64,000 nucleotides of DNA, from assembly GCF_000797465.1 (NCBI RefSeq), contig NZ_JSWG01000012.1, positions 124,001 to 188,000 of the forward strand, read 5' to 3'. Below the pieces are notes generated by a model. That model saw nothing but the letters and a program-made list of their open reading frames with translations, had not been told where the DNA came from and did no database searches. The stretch is from Psychroserpens jangbogonensis. GTDB taxonomy: Bacteria > Bacteroidota > Bacteroidia > Flavobacteriales > Flavobacteriaceae. A program made the position numbers and the translations under genes. The number at the start of each line of letters is the position of its first letter. Within the stretch, counting starts at the first letter, position 1. Positions 25,795-34,857 of the stretch are shown here, piece after piece.

Positions 25795-27240
25795 ATGGAA
25801 AAAACAATAGACGAAAGCAAACAAGGAGAATCTCTTATCCTCGAAGCTAAACAAGGAAATAATCGTAAACTTTTTATTGAAAGCTATGGCTGTGCAATGA
25901 ATTTTAGTGATAGTGAAATTGTAGCTTCTATTTTGACAGAACAAGGATACAATACAACACAAAACCTTGAAGATGCAGATCTGGTTCTTGTGAACACTTG
26001 CTCAATTAGAGACAAAGCCGAACAAACCGTTAGAAAGCGATTAGAAAAATACAATGCCGTTAAACGTATTAACCCGAAAATGAAGGTTGGTGTTTTGGGC
26101 TGTATGGCTGAACGGTTAAAAACTAAGTTTTTAGAAGAAGAAAAGATTGTCGACTTAGTTGTTGGTCCAGATGCGTATAAAGACTTACCAAACCTTTTAG
26201 CTGAAGTTGATGAAGGTCGAGATGCCATTAACGTTATACTTTCAAAAGAAGAAACCTATGGCGACATTTCTCCAGTTCGATTAAATAGCAATGGCGTTTC
26301 CGCTTTTGTATCTATAACTCGTGGTTGTGATAATATGTGTACGTTTTGCGTTGTCCCTTTTACTAGAGGACGTGAACGTAGTCGTGATCCACAAAGTATT
26401 ATTGAAGAAGTTAATGATTTATGGAATAAAGGTTTTAAAGAAATAACGCTTTTAGGTCAAAATGTAGACAGCTATTTATGGTATGGTGGTGGACTCAAAA
26501 AAGATTTCTCAAAAGCGAGTGACTTGCAAAAAGCAACTGCAGTTAATTTTACGGAATTATTAGAATTATGTGCCAAAGCACAACCAAAAATGCGAATTCG
26601 TTTTTCAACTAGTAACCCGCAAGATCTGACTTTGGATGTGATTGAAACCATGGCGAAATTCGATAATATTTGTAAACACATTCATTTACCTGTTCAAAGC
26701 GGAAGCAATCGTATTTTGAAAGAGATGAATCGTTTGCATACGAGAGAAGAATATTTTGAACTCATTGATCATATAAGACGTATTCTTCCTGAATGTTCTA
26801 TTAGCCAAGATTTAATTGCTGGTTTCCCAACAGAAACGGACCAAGACCATAAAGACACGTTAAGTTTAATGGAGTATGTGAAGTATAACTTTGGATTTAT
26901 GTATATGTATTCTGAACGACCAGGAACTATGGCAGAACGTAAATTGGAAGATGATGTTCCTCATGATGTTAAAAAGCGACGCCTTGCAGAAATTGTACAG
27001 TTACAGCGTGAGCTTGGAGAATTTCAAATCAAGAAATATTTAAATACCGAAGTTGAAGTCCTTATTGAACGTGAATCAAAAAAATCAAACGATCAATGGT
27101 CTGGAAAAACCTCACAGAATATTGTCGCTGTTTTTCCAAAGGAGAATTATAAGGTTGGAGAATTAGTTAACGTCACAATAAAAGATTGCACTACTGCAAC
27201 ACTTATTGGTGAAGCTACAGGGTATTCAAAAAATAATTAA
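25795..27240 (+). CDS. miaB: tRNA-2-methylthio-N6-dimethylallyladenosine synthase MiaB
   Basis: 481 residues, full length. The N-terminal UPF0004/MTTase domain supplies three cysteines for the auxiliary iron-sulfur cluster ([28 protein letters not shown]); the radical SAM cluster motif is [10 protein letters not shown] near residue 180; a TRAM domain (about 415-475; [12 protein letters not shown]) ends the protein. It methylthiolates i6A37 in tRNAs reading UNN codons. First gene of a plus-strand series, 8 bp before the sigma54 activator gene. Confidence 0.97.
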   Translation: MEKTIDESKQGESLILEAKQGNNRKLFIESYGCAMNFSDSEIVASILTEQGYNTTQNLEDADLVLVNTCSIRDKAEQTVRKRLEKYNAVKRINPKMKVGVLGCMAERLKTKFLEEEKIVDLVVGPDAYKDLPNLLAEVDEGRDAINVILSKEETYGDISPVRLNSNGVSAFVSITRGCDNMCTFCVVPFTRGRERSRDPQSIIEEVNDLWNKGFKEITLLGQNVDSYLWYGGGLKKDFSKASDLQKATAVNFTELLELCAKAQPKMRIRFSTSNPQDLTLDVIETMAKFDNICKHIHLPVQSGSNRILKEMNRLHTREEYFELIDHIRRILPECSISQDLIAGFPTETDQDHKDTLSLMEYVKYNFGFMYMYSERPGTMAERKLEDDVPHDVKKRRLAEIVQLQRELGEFQIKKYLNTEVEVLIERESKKSNDQWSGKTSQNIVAVFPKENYKVGELVNVTIKDCTTATLIGEATGYSKNN

Positions 27241-27248
27241 GATAACAA

Positions 27249-28517
27249 ATGGAATCAATACAAGCCATAAAACAACGTTTCGGAATTATAGGAAACAACC
27301 AAAAACTTAATCGTGCTATTGAAAAAGCGATTCAAGTATCACCTACTGATATTTCGGTATTGGTCACTGGAGAAAGTGGTGTTGGAAAAGAAAGTATTCC
27401 GAAAATCATACATCAATTATCACATCGTAAACACGGTAAATACATTGCGGTTAACTGTGGAGCAATTCCTGAAGGAACTATTGACAGTGAACTTTTTGGT
27501 CACGAAAAAGGAGCTTTTACAGGAGCAACTTCAACACGATCTGGTTATTTTGAAGTAGCAGATGGTGGAACTATATTTTTAGATGAAGTTGGCGAATTAC
27601 CGTTAACTACACAAGTCCGTTTATTACGTGTATTAGAAAATGGTGAATTTTTAAAAGTTGGATCAAGTAAAGTTCAAAAAACAGACGTTCGTATTGTAGC
27701 TGCAACCAACGTGAATATGTTTGAAGCTATAAAAAAAGAAAAGTTTCGTGAAGATTTGTATTACAGGCTAAGTACTGTAGAAATTGCCATTCCACCTCTT
27801 AGGGAACGTCAAGAAGATATTCACTTACTATTTAGAAAATTTGCAAGCGACTTTGCACTTAAATATAAAATGCCAACCATTAAACTTAACGATGATGCCG
27901 TTGCTGTTTTATTAAAGTTTCGTTGGAATGGTAACATTAGGCAATTACGTAATGTTGCCGAACAAATTTCGGTACTAGAACAAAATCGAATCATAAGCGC
28001 AGCTTCACTTCGAAGTTACTTACCAAATGCGTCAACCAATCTACCTGCCGTAATAAATAATTCTAAAGCTGAAAGTGATTTTAGTAATGAACGTGAGATT
28101 TTATATAAGGTTCTTTTTGATATGAAAAGTGATCTTTCAGATCTTAAAAAACTCACAATGGAGTTAATGAAAAGTGGCAATGCAAATGAAGTTCAAAAAG
28201 ACAACGAACACTTAATTGAGAAAATATATGGAGGCAATGAAAAAGAATCTTACGAAAATGATTTTCAAAATTTAGAAGTATTACCGCTTCCAGAAAATCA
28301 AGATACTTTTACAGAAACAATTGAAGAAAATTCACAAGACAAATATCATTTTGCCGAAGAGATTCAAGAAGAAGAAACGTTATCTCTACATGATAAAGAA
28401 TTGGAACTTATCAAAAAATCATTAGAACGTCATAACGGAAAACGGAAGTTAGCTGCTGCCGAATTAGGTATTAGCGAGCGCACGCTCTATAGAAAAATAA
28501 AGCAATACGATTTGTAG
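27249..28517 (+). CDS. Sigma54-dependent transcriptional activator without receiver domain
   Basis: 422 residues. The AAA+ domain starts almost at the N terminus: Walker A GESGVGKE (41-48), the sigma54-contact loop GAFTGA (88-93), Walker B GGTIFLDEVGELP, and the arginine region FREDLYYRLS. A Fis-type helix-turn-helix ends the protein (KLAAAELGISERTLYRKIKQ). Between them lies an acidic variable linker (about 260-390). There is no phosphorylatable receiver, so activity is probably controlled by another protein, by its linker or by expression, as for PspF-like activators. Co-directional with miaB (8-bp gap). The groES sigma54-like promoter 4.2 kb downstream is a candidate target. Confidence 0.93.
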   Translation: MESIQAIKQRFGIIGNNQKLNRAIEKAIQVSPTDISVLVTGESGVGKESIPKIIHQLSHRKHGKYIAVNCGAIPEGTIDSELFGHEKGAFTGATSTRSGYFEVADGGTIFLDEVGELPLTTQVRLLRVLENGEFLKVGSSKVQKTDVRIVAATNVNMFEAIKKEKFREDLYYRLSTVEIAIPPLRERQEDIHLLFRKFASDFALKYKMPTIKLNDDAVAVLLKFRWNGNIRQLRNVAEQISVLEQNRIISAASLRSYLPNASTNLPAVINNSKAESDFSNEREILYKVLFDMKSDLSDLKKLTMELMKSGNANEVQKDNEHLIEKIYGGNEKESYENDFQNLEVLPLPENQDTFTETIEENSQDKYHFAEEIQEEETLSLHDKELELIKKSLERHNGKRKLAAAELGISERTLYRKIKQYDL

Positions 28518-28545
28518 AGTCAGATTATTTTTTTAATTTGACATT

Positions 28546-30528
28546 ATGATTCTAAAACGCTTTATTTTTTTCACCCTGCTTATGTTTCTATTGTCATGTA
28601 ATAGTGACCAGGAGGAGAATAATAGTATTCCTGAAGACACCACTCCGCCTGAAATCACCTTAATTGGTGATGCAACAATTAATCTTACTTTTGGAACAGC
28701 ATATGCGGAACTAAACGCTACCGCCACAGATGATGTTGATGGTGACATTTCCTCAAATATTGTTATTGGCGGTGCAACTGTAAATTCGGATATACCAAAC
28801 ACCTATATCATTACCTATGATGTGTCTGATGCGGCAGGAAATGCTGCAGATCAAGTGTTACGAACTGTGAATGTCTTACCGGACTCAAATCAACCAGTTA
28901 TAATGATCATTGGTGAAGCAACAATCGAACTGGCTTTTAGTGAAGCCTATGAAGAACTTGGAGCAGCAGCTGTTGATGATATCGATGGTGACATCTCTTC
29001 AGAAATAGTAATTGGTGGTGCAACTGTAGATTCGACTATACCTAACACCTATATCATTACCTATGATGTGTCTGATGCGGCAGGAAATGCTGCAGATCAA
29101 GTGTTACGAACTGTGAATGTATTACCAAACACAAGTCCTCCAGTTATAACACTCATTGGTGAAGCAACGATCGAATTGGCTTTTGGTGAAGCCTATGAAG
29201 AACTTGGAGCAACAGCTGTTGATGATATCGATGGTGATATCTCTTCAGAAATAGTAATTGGCGGAGATGTAGTAGACCCAAACGTTTCGGGCTCCTACGA
29301 AATTACATATAATGTTTCCGACTCATCAGAAAATGCTGCAGAACAAGTCATTAGAACTGTGAATGTAATTCCAGATACTAGTCCTCCAGTTATAACGCTC
29401 ATTGGAGAAGCAACTATCGAACATACTTTTGGTGAAACCTATGAAGAATCTGGTGCCACAGCTGTCGATGATAGCGATGGTGATATCTCTTCAGAAATAG
29501 TAATTGGCGGAGATGTAGTAAATCCAAATATTTCGGGTTCCTACGAAATTACATATAATGTTTCCGATCAGTCTGGAAATATGGCTGAAGAAGTTGTTAG
29601 AATGGTCAATGTGGCTGAAGGATCGTCAAGTACCATAATAGCTGAATGTCATTTGTTCTCCTATAATTCCGGAGTCACATCACTTCGAGCTAAATTAAGA
29701 TTTGATATTAATGGAAGAATTTCTTCTGTCGAAGAAGTCATTACAGGCACTGAATACTTTTATAATTTTGATAGTAATGGCAAACTAACTTCTATAATTG
29801 CCAATGGAACACCATTTATTGAGGTTTTTTATGATGCAAATGACAGAATCACTCAGATAAATGACAGAACTTTTGTATTCAATCCTATCATGTCTGATTA
29901 CATAAACGACTTTAATTTTAATCTATCAAACGCTTACTCAAATGGTTATGATAATCATTATCTTGAGGACTCCAGCATTAGCAGTACAACACAAGGACTG
30001 AATATAGATTATACATTTAATGTTTTAACTGTCGAAGACACTGGCTATATACGTTATTTTAAGAAAGATCTTATCTTTAGAGTATCTAATGACGGAAGCA
30101 CTTCCCTAATAACAAATCCAGACTTTGGTGTTTTAAATGTTTATAATATTAGATATGATGAAAATGATCTTTTACGCCAAATAGGAGTTGATTATAGCTA
30201 TGAAGGTCTAGTTTATTGGAATTCGACGATTAACCCTTTACATCAAAGTCAAACCAATCTATTACAAATTTTCTCTTTTTTACAACCATATCGAGAATTG
30301 TACAAAACAAACATCTTGTTTAATATTCACTTGTTCTCTAATTTAAATATAAATCAGCATTATCTTGATGAAGGCCCTTACACTATGTATGGATTTGGAT
30401 ACTCCCTCAATAATTTAGGAATGCCTGCGTCTTCCACGCGTGCATATTTAGTAAATTCTGGAACTTGGTTGGTTTATAGTCACATTGAAGCCAATTATTA
30501 TTATCAAGGCGATGAAATTCCCGATTAA
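28546..30528 (+). CDS. Lipoprotein with four Ig-like DUF5011 repeats
   Basis: 660 residues. Lipobox FLLSC (Cys18) and an acidic spacer, then four tandem 82-residue Ig-like repeats (about 35-362) with the pattern PVITLIGEATI, DDIDGDISSEIVIGG and YEITYNVSDxxGNAA, the DUF5011/HYR-type surface module. The remaining ~300 residues form a separate domain with RHS/YD-like short strands (FDSNGKLTSIIANG, FYDANDRITQIND). It is probably exposed on the cell surface; function unknown, adhesion being one possibility. It stands between the activator gene and lptE. Confidence 0.85.
   Translation: MILKRFIFFTLLMFLLSCNSDQEENNSIPEDTTPPEITLIGDATINLTFGTAYAELNATATDDVDGDISSNIVIGGATVNSDIPNTYIITYDVSDAAGNAADQVLRTVNVLPDSNQPVIMIIGEATIELAFSEAYEELGAAAVDDIDGDISSEIVIGGATVDSTIPNTYIITYDVSDAAGNAADQVLRTVNVLPNTSPPVITLIGEATIELAFGEAYEELGATAVDDIDGDISSEIVIGGDVVDPNVSGSYEITYNVSDSSENAAEQVIRTVNVIPDTSPPVITLIGEATIEHTFGETYEESGATAVDDSDGDISSEIVIGGDVVNPNISGSYEITYNVSDQSGNMAEEVVRMVNVAEGSSSTIIAECHLFSYNSGVTSLRAKLRFDINGRISSVEEVITGTEYFYNFDSNGKLTSIIANGTPFIEVFYDANDRITQINDRTFVFNPIMSDYINDFNFNLSNAYSNGYDNHYLEDSSISSTTQGLNIDYTFNVLTVEDTGYIRYFKKDLIFRVSNDGSTSLITNPDFGVLNVYNIRYDENDLLRQIGVDYSYEGLVYWNSTINPLHQSQTNLLQIFSFLQPYRELYKTNILFNIHLFSNLNINQHYLDEGPYTMYGFGYSLNNLGMPASSTRAYLVNSGTWLVYSHIEANYYYQGDEIPD
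28648..29631 (+). repeat. Four tandem 246-bp coding repeats
   Basis: Units at 28648-28893, 28894-29139, 29140-29385 and 29386-29631, each exactly 82 codons. Units 1 and 2 share an essentially identical ~75-bp block (28798-28872 and 29044-29118), while units 3 and 4 share a different version of the same part, so duplication or homogenisation occurred in pairs. Confidence 0.9.
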
Positions 30529-30605
30529 ATATTTTTTGAAAATTTTATGACAAACAGATTTTTAATAAGTTATTTTTGAAATTGCAAAATCATCTAAAAA
30601 AACAC

Positions 30606-30797
30606 ATGAAAGCAGTTGAAATATTCAGATTAAGAATGTCGTTTTCGCCTAACAGCTCTGAAACAATTAGAAAAGAAGCTGAAGATTTAATTAACGATAA
30701 ACACTATAAAGGCTATCGATTAATAACCACTTCTTTTACGATTGAAGGTGGTTACATTTATGCTTTTATCACCATGAAACGTCCTAATACTTATTAA
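30606..30797 (+). CDS. Small conserved-looking hypothetical protein
   Basis: 63 residues from ATG 30606 (MKAVEIFRLRMSFSPNSSET). A TTG 30 bp upstream also opens the frame, but a -7-like TATTTTTG at 30571-30578 places transcription start near 30585, leaving ATG 30606 as the natural start. Predicted strand-helix-strand-strand (VEIFRLRM, ETIRKEAEDLIND, YRLITTSFTIE, GGYIYAFITMKR), like a small ferredoxin-like or DUF4177-type domain. Function unknown. It ends 3 bp before lptE and is likely co-transcribed with it. Confidence 0.65.
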   Translation: MKAVEIFRLRMSFSPNSSETIRKEAEDLINDKHYKGYRLITTSFTIEGGYIYAFITMKRPNTY

Positions 30798-30800
30798 TTA

Positions 30801-31307
30801 ATGAAACAAATTAACTACATCATACTTCTTTTTTCATCAATCATTCTATTAGGATGTGGACCATATTCGTTTACAGGAACTTCAATTGCAGATAATATTG
30901 AAACGTTCCAAGTTAATTATTTTCAAAATTCTTCAAACCTAGTAGAACCAGGATTAGATAGAGATTTTACTTTAGCATTACAAGATTTAATCCTTAATCA
31001 AACCAATTTAAGTATTGTGAATTCTGGTGGTGACTTAGTTTATGAAGGTGAAATTACAGAATATCGCATTTCTCCTACAACTGCGCAAGCAAATAGTACT
31101 GCGGCACAGAACAGACTAACCATTGGTGTAAATGTTCGGTTTTATGACAAAAATGAACCTGAAGAAGAGTTTGAACAACGCTTCTCTTTCTTTTTCGATT
31201 ATGAAGGTAGCGCACAATTAATAGGATCTCAAAAAGACACAGCAATAGAAGAAATTTTTGAACGTATCACTCAAGACATATTTAATGCTACCTTAGCTAA
31301 ATGGTAA
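30801..31307 (+). CDS. lptE: LptE-family LPS-assembly lipoprotein
   Basis: 168 residues with lipobox ILLGC (Cys19) followed by GPYSFTGTSI. The body has the LptE pattern: an early beta-strand with IETFQVNYFQNSS, a helix LDRDFTLALQDLILNQTNLSIV, strands GDLVYEGEITEYRISP and RLTIGVNVRFYDKN, and a terminal helix ending FNATLAKW. LptE forms the plug of the LptD outer-membrane translocon that delivers LPS to the cell surface. Followed by the TPR gene after 7 bp; the order lptE-TPR-secG-groESL is usual in Flavobacteriaceae. Confidence 0.88.
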   Translation: MKQINYIILLFSSIILLGCGPYSFTGTSIADNIETFQVNYFQNSSNLVEPGLDRDFTLALQDLILNQTNLSIVNSGGDLVYEGEITEYRISPTTAQANSTAAQNRLTIGVNVRFYDKNEPEEEFEQRFSFFFDYEGSAQLIGSQKDTAIEEIFERITQDIFNATLAKW

Positions 31308-31314
31308 TACTATT

Positions 31315-32271
31315 TTGAATACAACTGATTTCACATACATACTCCAAAACCCTCAGAATATTACTTCTGAGCAAACACAGCAATTGAAAGAATTAATTGT
31401 AGAGTTCCCGTACACACAATCAGCTAGAGCATTATATCTTAAAGGTCTTAAAAACAAAGACAGCTATAAATACAATCAAGAATTAAAAACGACAGCTGCT
31501 CACACAACAGATCGCAGTATTTTGTTTGATTACATAACTTCTGAAGCTTTTAATCAGAATGAGATTTCTCAGATTATCAAGCAAAACTCCGAACATCTCA
31601 AAGGCATGCTTGTCAATGAAGCCGATGACATTTCTGTAGACAAAAGTGTAACTATTGACGATGCTTTAAAAGAACATATAAAAAATACCGAAGGCGTTCT
31701 TGATCCTAACTTGTTTGAGGAAAAGTTAAAAAGAGAAGACGTCGCTAACTTTTTATCACTTAGAAATTCAACTCCAGAACAAGTCATTCTAGATATTGAC
31801 GCAAAAAATATCGAAGAAACTCCTGAAGAAGCGTTACAAATAGGAAAACCATTAGACTTTGATAAATCTGAAACACATTCATTCTCAGAATGGCTTAAAA
31901 TCACAAGTTTCAAACCGATTAACCGAGATGAAGAAAGTAGCGTTTTAGAAGAAAAAAGTGATACTAATTCTCAAAAAACTAAAAGTTCGGTAAGCAAAAA
32001 ATTTGAACTTATTGACAAGTTCTTACAAAGCAACCCGAAAATAGTACCTTCTAAAGACACGCCTAAAATAGAGATTAAATCTGAAGACACAGTTAAGCAT
32101 GATGGCTTAATGACAGAGACTTTAGCTAGAATTTATCTCGAACAAAAAAATTATGAAAAGGCAATTCAATCTTATAAAATTTTAAGTTTGAAATATCCAG
32201 AAAAAAGTGGTTTCTTTGCAGACCAAATTAAAGCAGTCAAACAATTACAAGAAAATAATACACAGAACTAA
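31315..32271 (+). CDS. TPR-containing protein with TTG start
   Basis: 318 residues. The frame has a stop at 31294 and no ATG before conserved sequence begins, so TTG 31315 is the likely start (ATT 31312 the only other option). The N-terminal ~90 residues are helical (ITSEQTQQLKELIVEFPYTQ and ARALYLKGLKN, as in many flavobacterial proteins at this locus), the middle is acidic and low in complexity, and residues about 270-310 form one clear TPR unit (LARIYLEQKNYEKAIQSYKI). No signal peptide; cytosolic. Role unknown; its fixed place between lptE and secG suggests an envelope or secretion link. Its stop overlaps the secG ATG by one base. Confidence 0.85.
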   Translation: MNTTDFTYILQNPQNITSEQTQQLKELIVEFPYTQSARALYLKGLKNKDSYKYNQELKTTAAHTTDRSILFDYITSEAFNQNEISQIIKQNSEHLKGMLVNEADDISVDKSVTIDDALKEHIKNTEGVLDPNLFEEKLKREDVANFLSLRNSTPEQVILDIDAKNIEETPEEALQIGKPLDFDKSETHSFSEWLKITSFKPINRDEESSVLEEKSDTNSQKTKSSVSKKFELIDKFLQSNPKIVPSKDTPKIEIKSEDTVKHDGLMTETLARIYLEQKNYEKAIQSYKILSLKYPEKSGFFADQIKAVKQLQENNTQN

Positions 32272-32624
32272 TGAATACGTTTACTATATTTTTAATCCTT
32301 ATCGTGCTTGTAGCATTTTTATTAATCGTTGTTGTTATGGTACAAAACCCAAAAGGTGGCGGATTATCATCTTCTTTTGGAGGTGGCGGAACACAACAAT
32401 TAGGTGGTGTTAAAAAGACAACAGATTTCTTAGATAAAAGTACTTGGGCATTAGCAACCTTATTGTTAGCATTAATTTTAGCTTCAAACTTTGCTATTCC
32501 TGGTGCAGGAGGCGCTCAAGATTCTAAAATAATTAATGGCGATGACACAGAAATTTCAATTCCTGTAACAACACCAGATACTCCAGCGGAAGACACTGCA
32601 ACTCCTGAAGGAGCTACAGAATAA
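32271..32624 (+). CDS. secG: Preprotein translocase subunit SecG
   Basis: 117 residues. Two transmembrane helices (about 3-24 and 57-76) with the SecG loop between them carrying VVMVQNPKGGGLSSSFGG and FLDKSTWALA. A flavobacterial acidic/Thr/Pro-rich tail follows. It assists SecYE in protein export. The ATG overlaps the TAA of the TPR gene (TAATG). A terminator follows, separating it from groES. Confidence 0.94.
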   Translation: MNTFTIFLILIVLVAFLLIVVVMVQNPKGGGLSSSFGGGGTQQLGGVKKTTDFLDKSTWALATLLLALILASNFAIPGAGGAQDSKIINGDDTEISIPVTTPDTPAEDTATPEGATE

Positions 32625-32645
32625 AACGCACAAAACATATAATAT

Positions 32646-32678
32646 AAAAAATGCCAACTTAATAGTTGGCATTTTTTA
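32646..32678 (+). terminator. Terminator after secG
   Basis: ATGCCAACT and AGTTGGCAT pair around TAAT, extended by A/T runs, with a T6 tail. It ends the miaB-to-secG series and leaves groESL with its own promoter. Confidence 0.85.
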
Positions 32679-32681
32679 TTT

Positions 32682-32696
32682 CTGCAAGTTTGTCAG
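32682..32696 (+). promoter_or_regulatory. Imperfect palindrome upstream of the groES promoter
   Basis: CTGCAAGTTTGTCAG is an imperfect palindrome; the right half TTTGTCA is identical to the right half of the perfect palindrome over the miaB promoter (25695-25709), and 11 of 15 positions agree. It lies just upstream of the -24 element and could bind a shared activator or repressor. Confidence 0.4.
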
Positions 32697-32707
32697 TAAA
32701 AAAATAG

Positions 32708-32724
32708 CTGGCACATTTTTAGCA
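32708..32724 (+). promoter_or_regulatory. Sigma54-type -24/-12 promoter candidate for groESL
   Basis: CTGGCACATTTTTAGCA fits the sigma54 consensus YTGGCACGrNNNTTGCW with the invariant GG (32710-32711) and GC (32722-32723) separated by exactly 10 bp; mismatches fall only at weaker positions. Predicted start near 32735, giving a ~39-nt leader; a perfect palindrome CGCTTAAGCG (32728-32737) covers that start. No TAnnTTTG promoter is evident in the same gap. Confidence 0.6.
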
Positions 32725-32773
32725 TATCGCTTAAGCGTTAACAATAAACATTTAATTAAAAACTTATATAACA

Positions 32774-33049
32774 ATGAGCTTAAATATTAAACCATTAGCA
32801 GACAGAGTTCTTATTGAACCTGTTCAAGCTGAAACAAAAACAGCTTCGGGAATTATTATTCCAGACAACGCTAAAGAAAAACCACAACAAGGAAAAGTTG
32901 TTGCTGTTGGTAAAGGCACAACAGATGAACCTATGACTGTTAAAACTGGTGACACTGTTCTTTACGGAAAGTATGCAGGAACAGAATTAAAGTTAGAAGG
33001 TAAGGATTACCTCATCATGCGTGAAAGTGACATATTAGCAATTGTTTAA
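32774..33049 (+). CDS. groES: Co-chaperonin GroES
   Basis: 91 residues, full length. Core motif [16 protein letters not shown] at the start, the mobile loop around [19 protein letters not shown], and the closing [19 protein letters not shown]. The heptamer caps GroEL and closes the folding chamber. Followed by groEL after 22 bp. The leader shows a sigma54-like promoter rather than a CIRCE operator. Confidence 0.98.
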   Translation: MSLNIKPLADRVLIEPVQAETKTASGIIIPDNAKEKPQQGKVVAVGKGTTDEPMTVKTGDTVLYGKYAGTELKLEGKDYLIMRESDILAIV

Positions 33050-33065
33050 TCAACTTAAAAACTAG

Positions 33066-34706
<1,641 letters not shown>

Positions 34707-34747
34707 TAACATTCTTTTATTATTACTGTTAATATAAAATTAAAATG

Positions 34748-34779
34748 GAGTCTTTAAGTTATTTAAAGGCTCTTTTTTA
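34748..34779 (+). terminator. Terminator of groESL
   Basis: GAGTCTTTAA pairs with TTAAAGGCTC (one G-T) around a 5-nt loop, followed by six T residues. Confidence 0.8.
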
Positions 34780-34857
34780 TTTATCTTTATAAGAAAAGTT
34801 GCATCTATTTACGAGATTTTTTGAATCCGTAAGTCATCATTAATAACACCATCTTCT

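Noticed and set aside
30536-30578. Full promoter before the small gene at 30606
   Set aside because: The -7 TATTTTTG is good but the nearest TTG is 32 bp upstream, outside the usual 17-23 bp, so only the -7 element is mentioned.
32690-32773. CIRCE (HrcA) operator upstream of groES
   Set aside because: The TTAGCACTC-N9-GAGTGCTAA pattern is absent; the only inverted repeats are the ones described.
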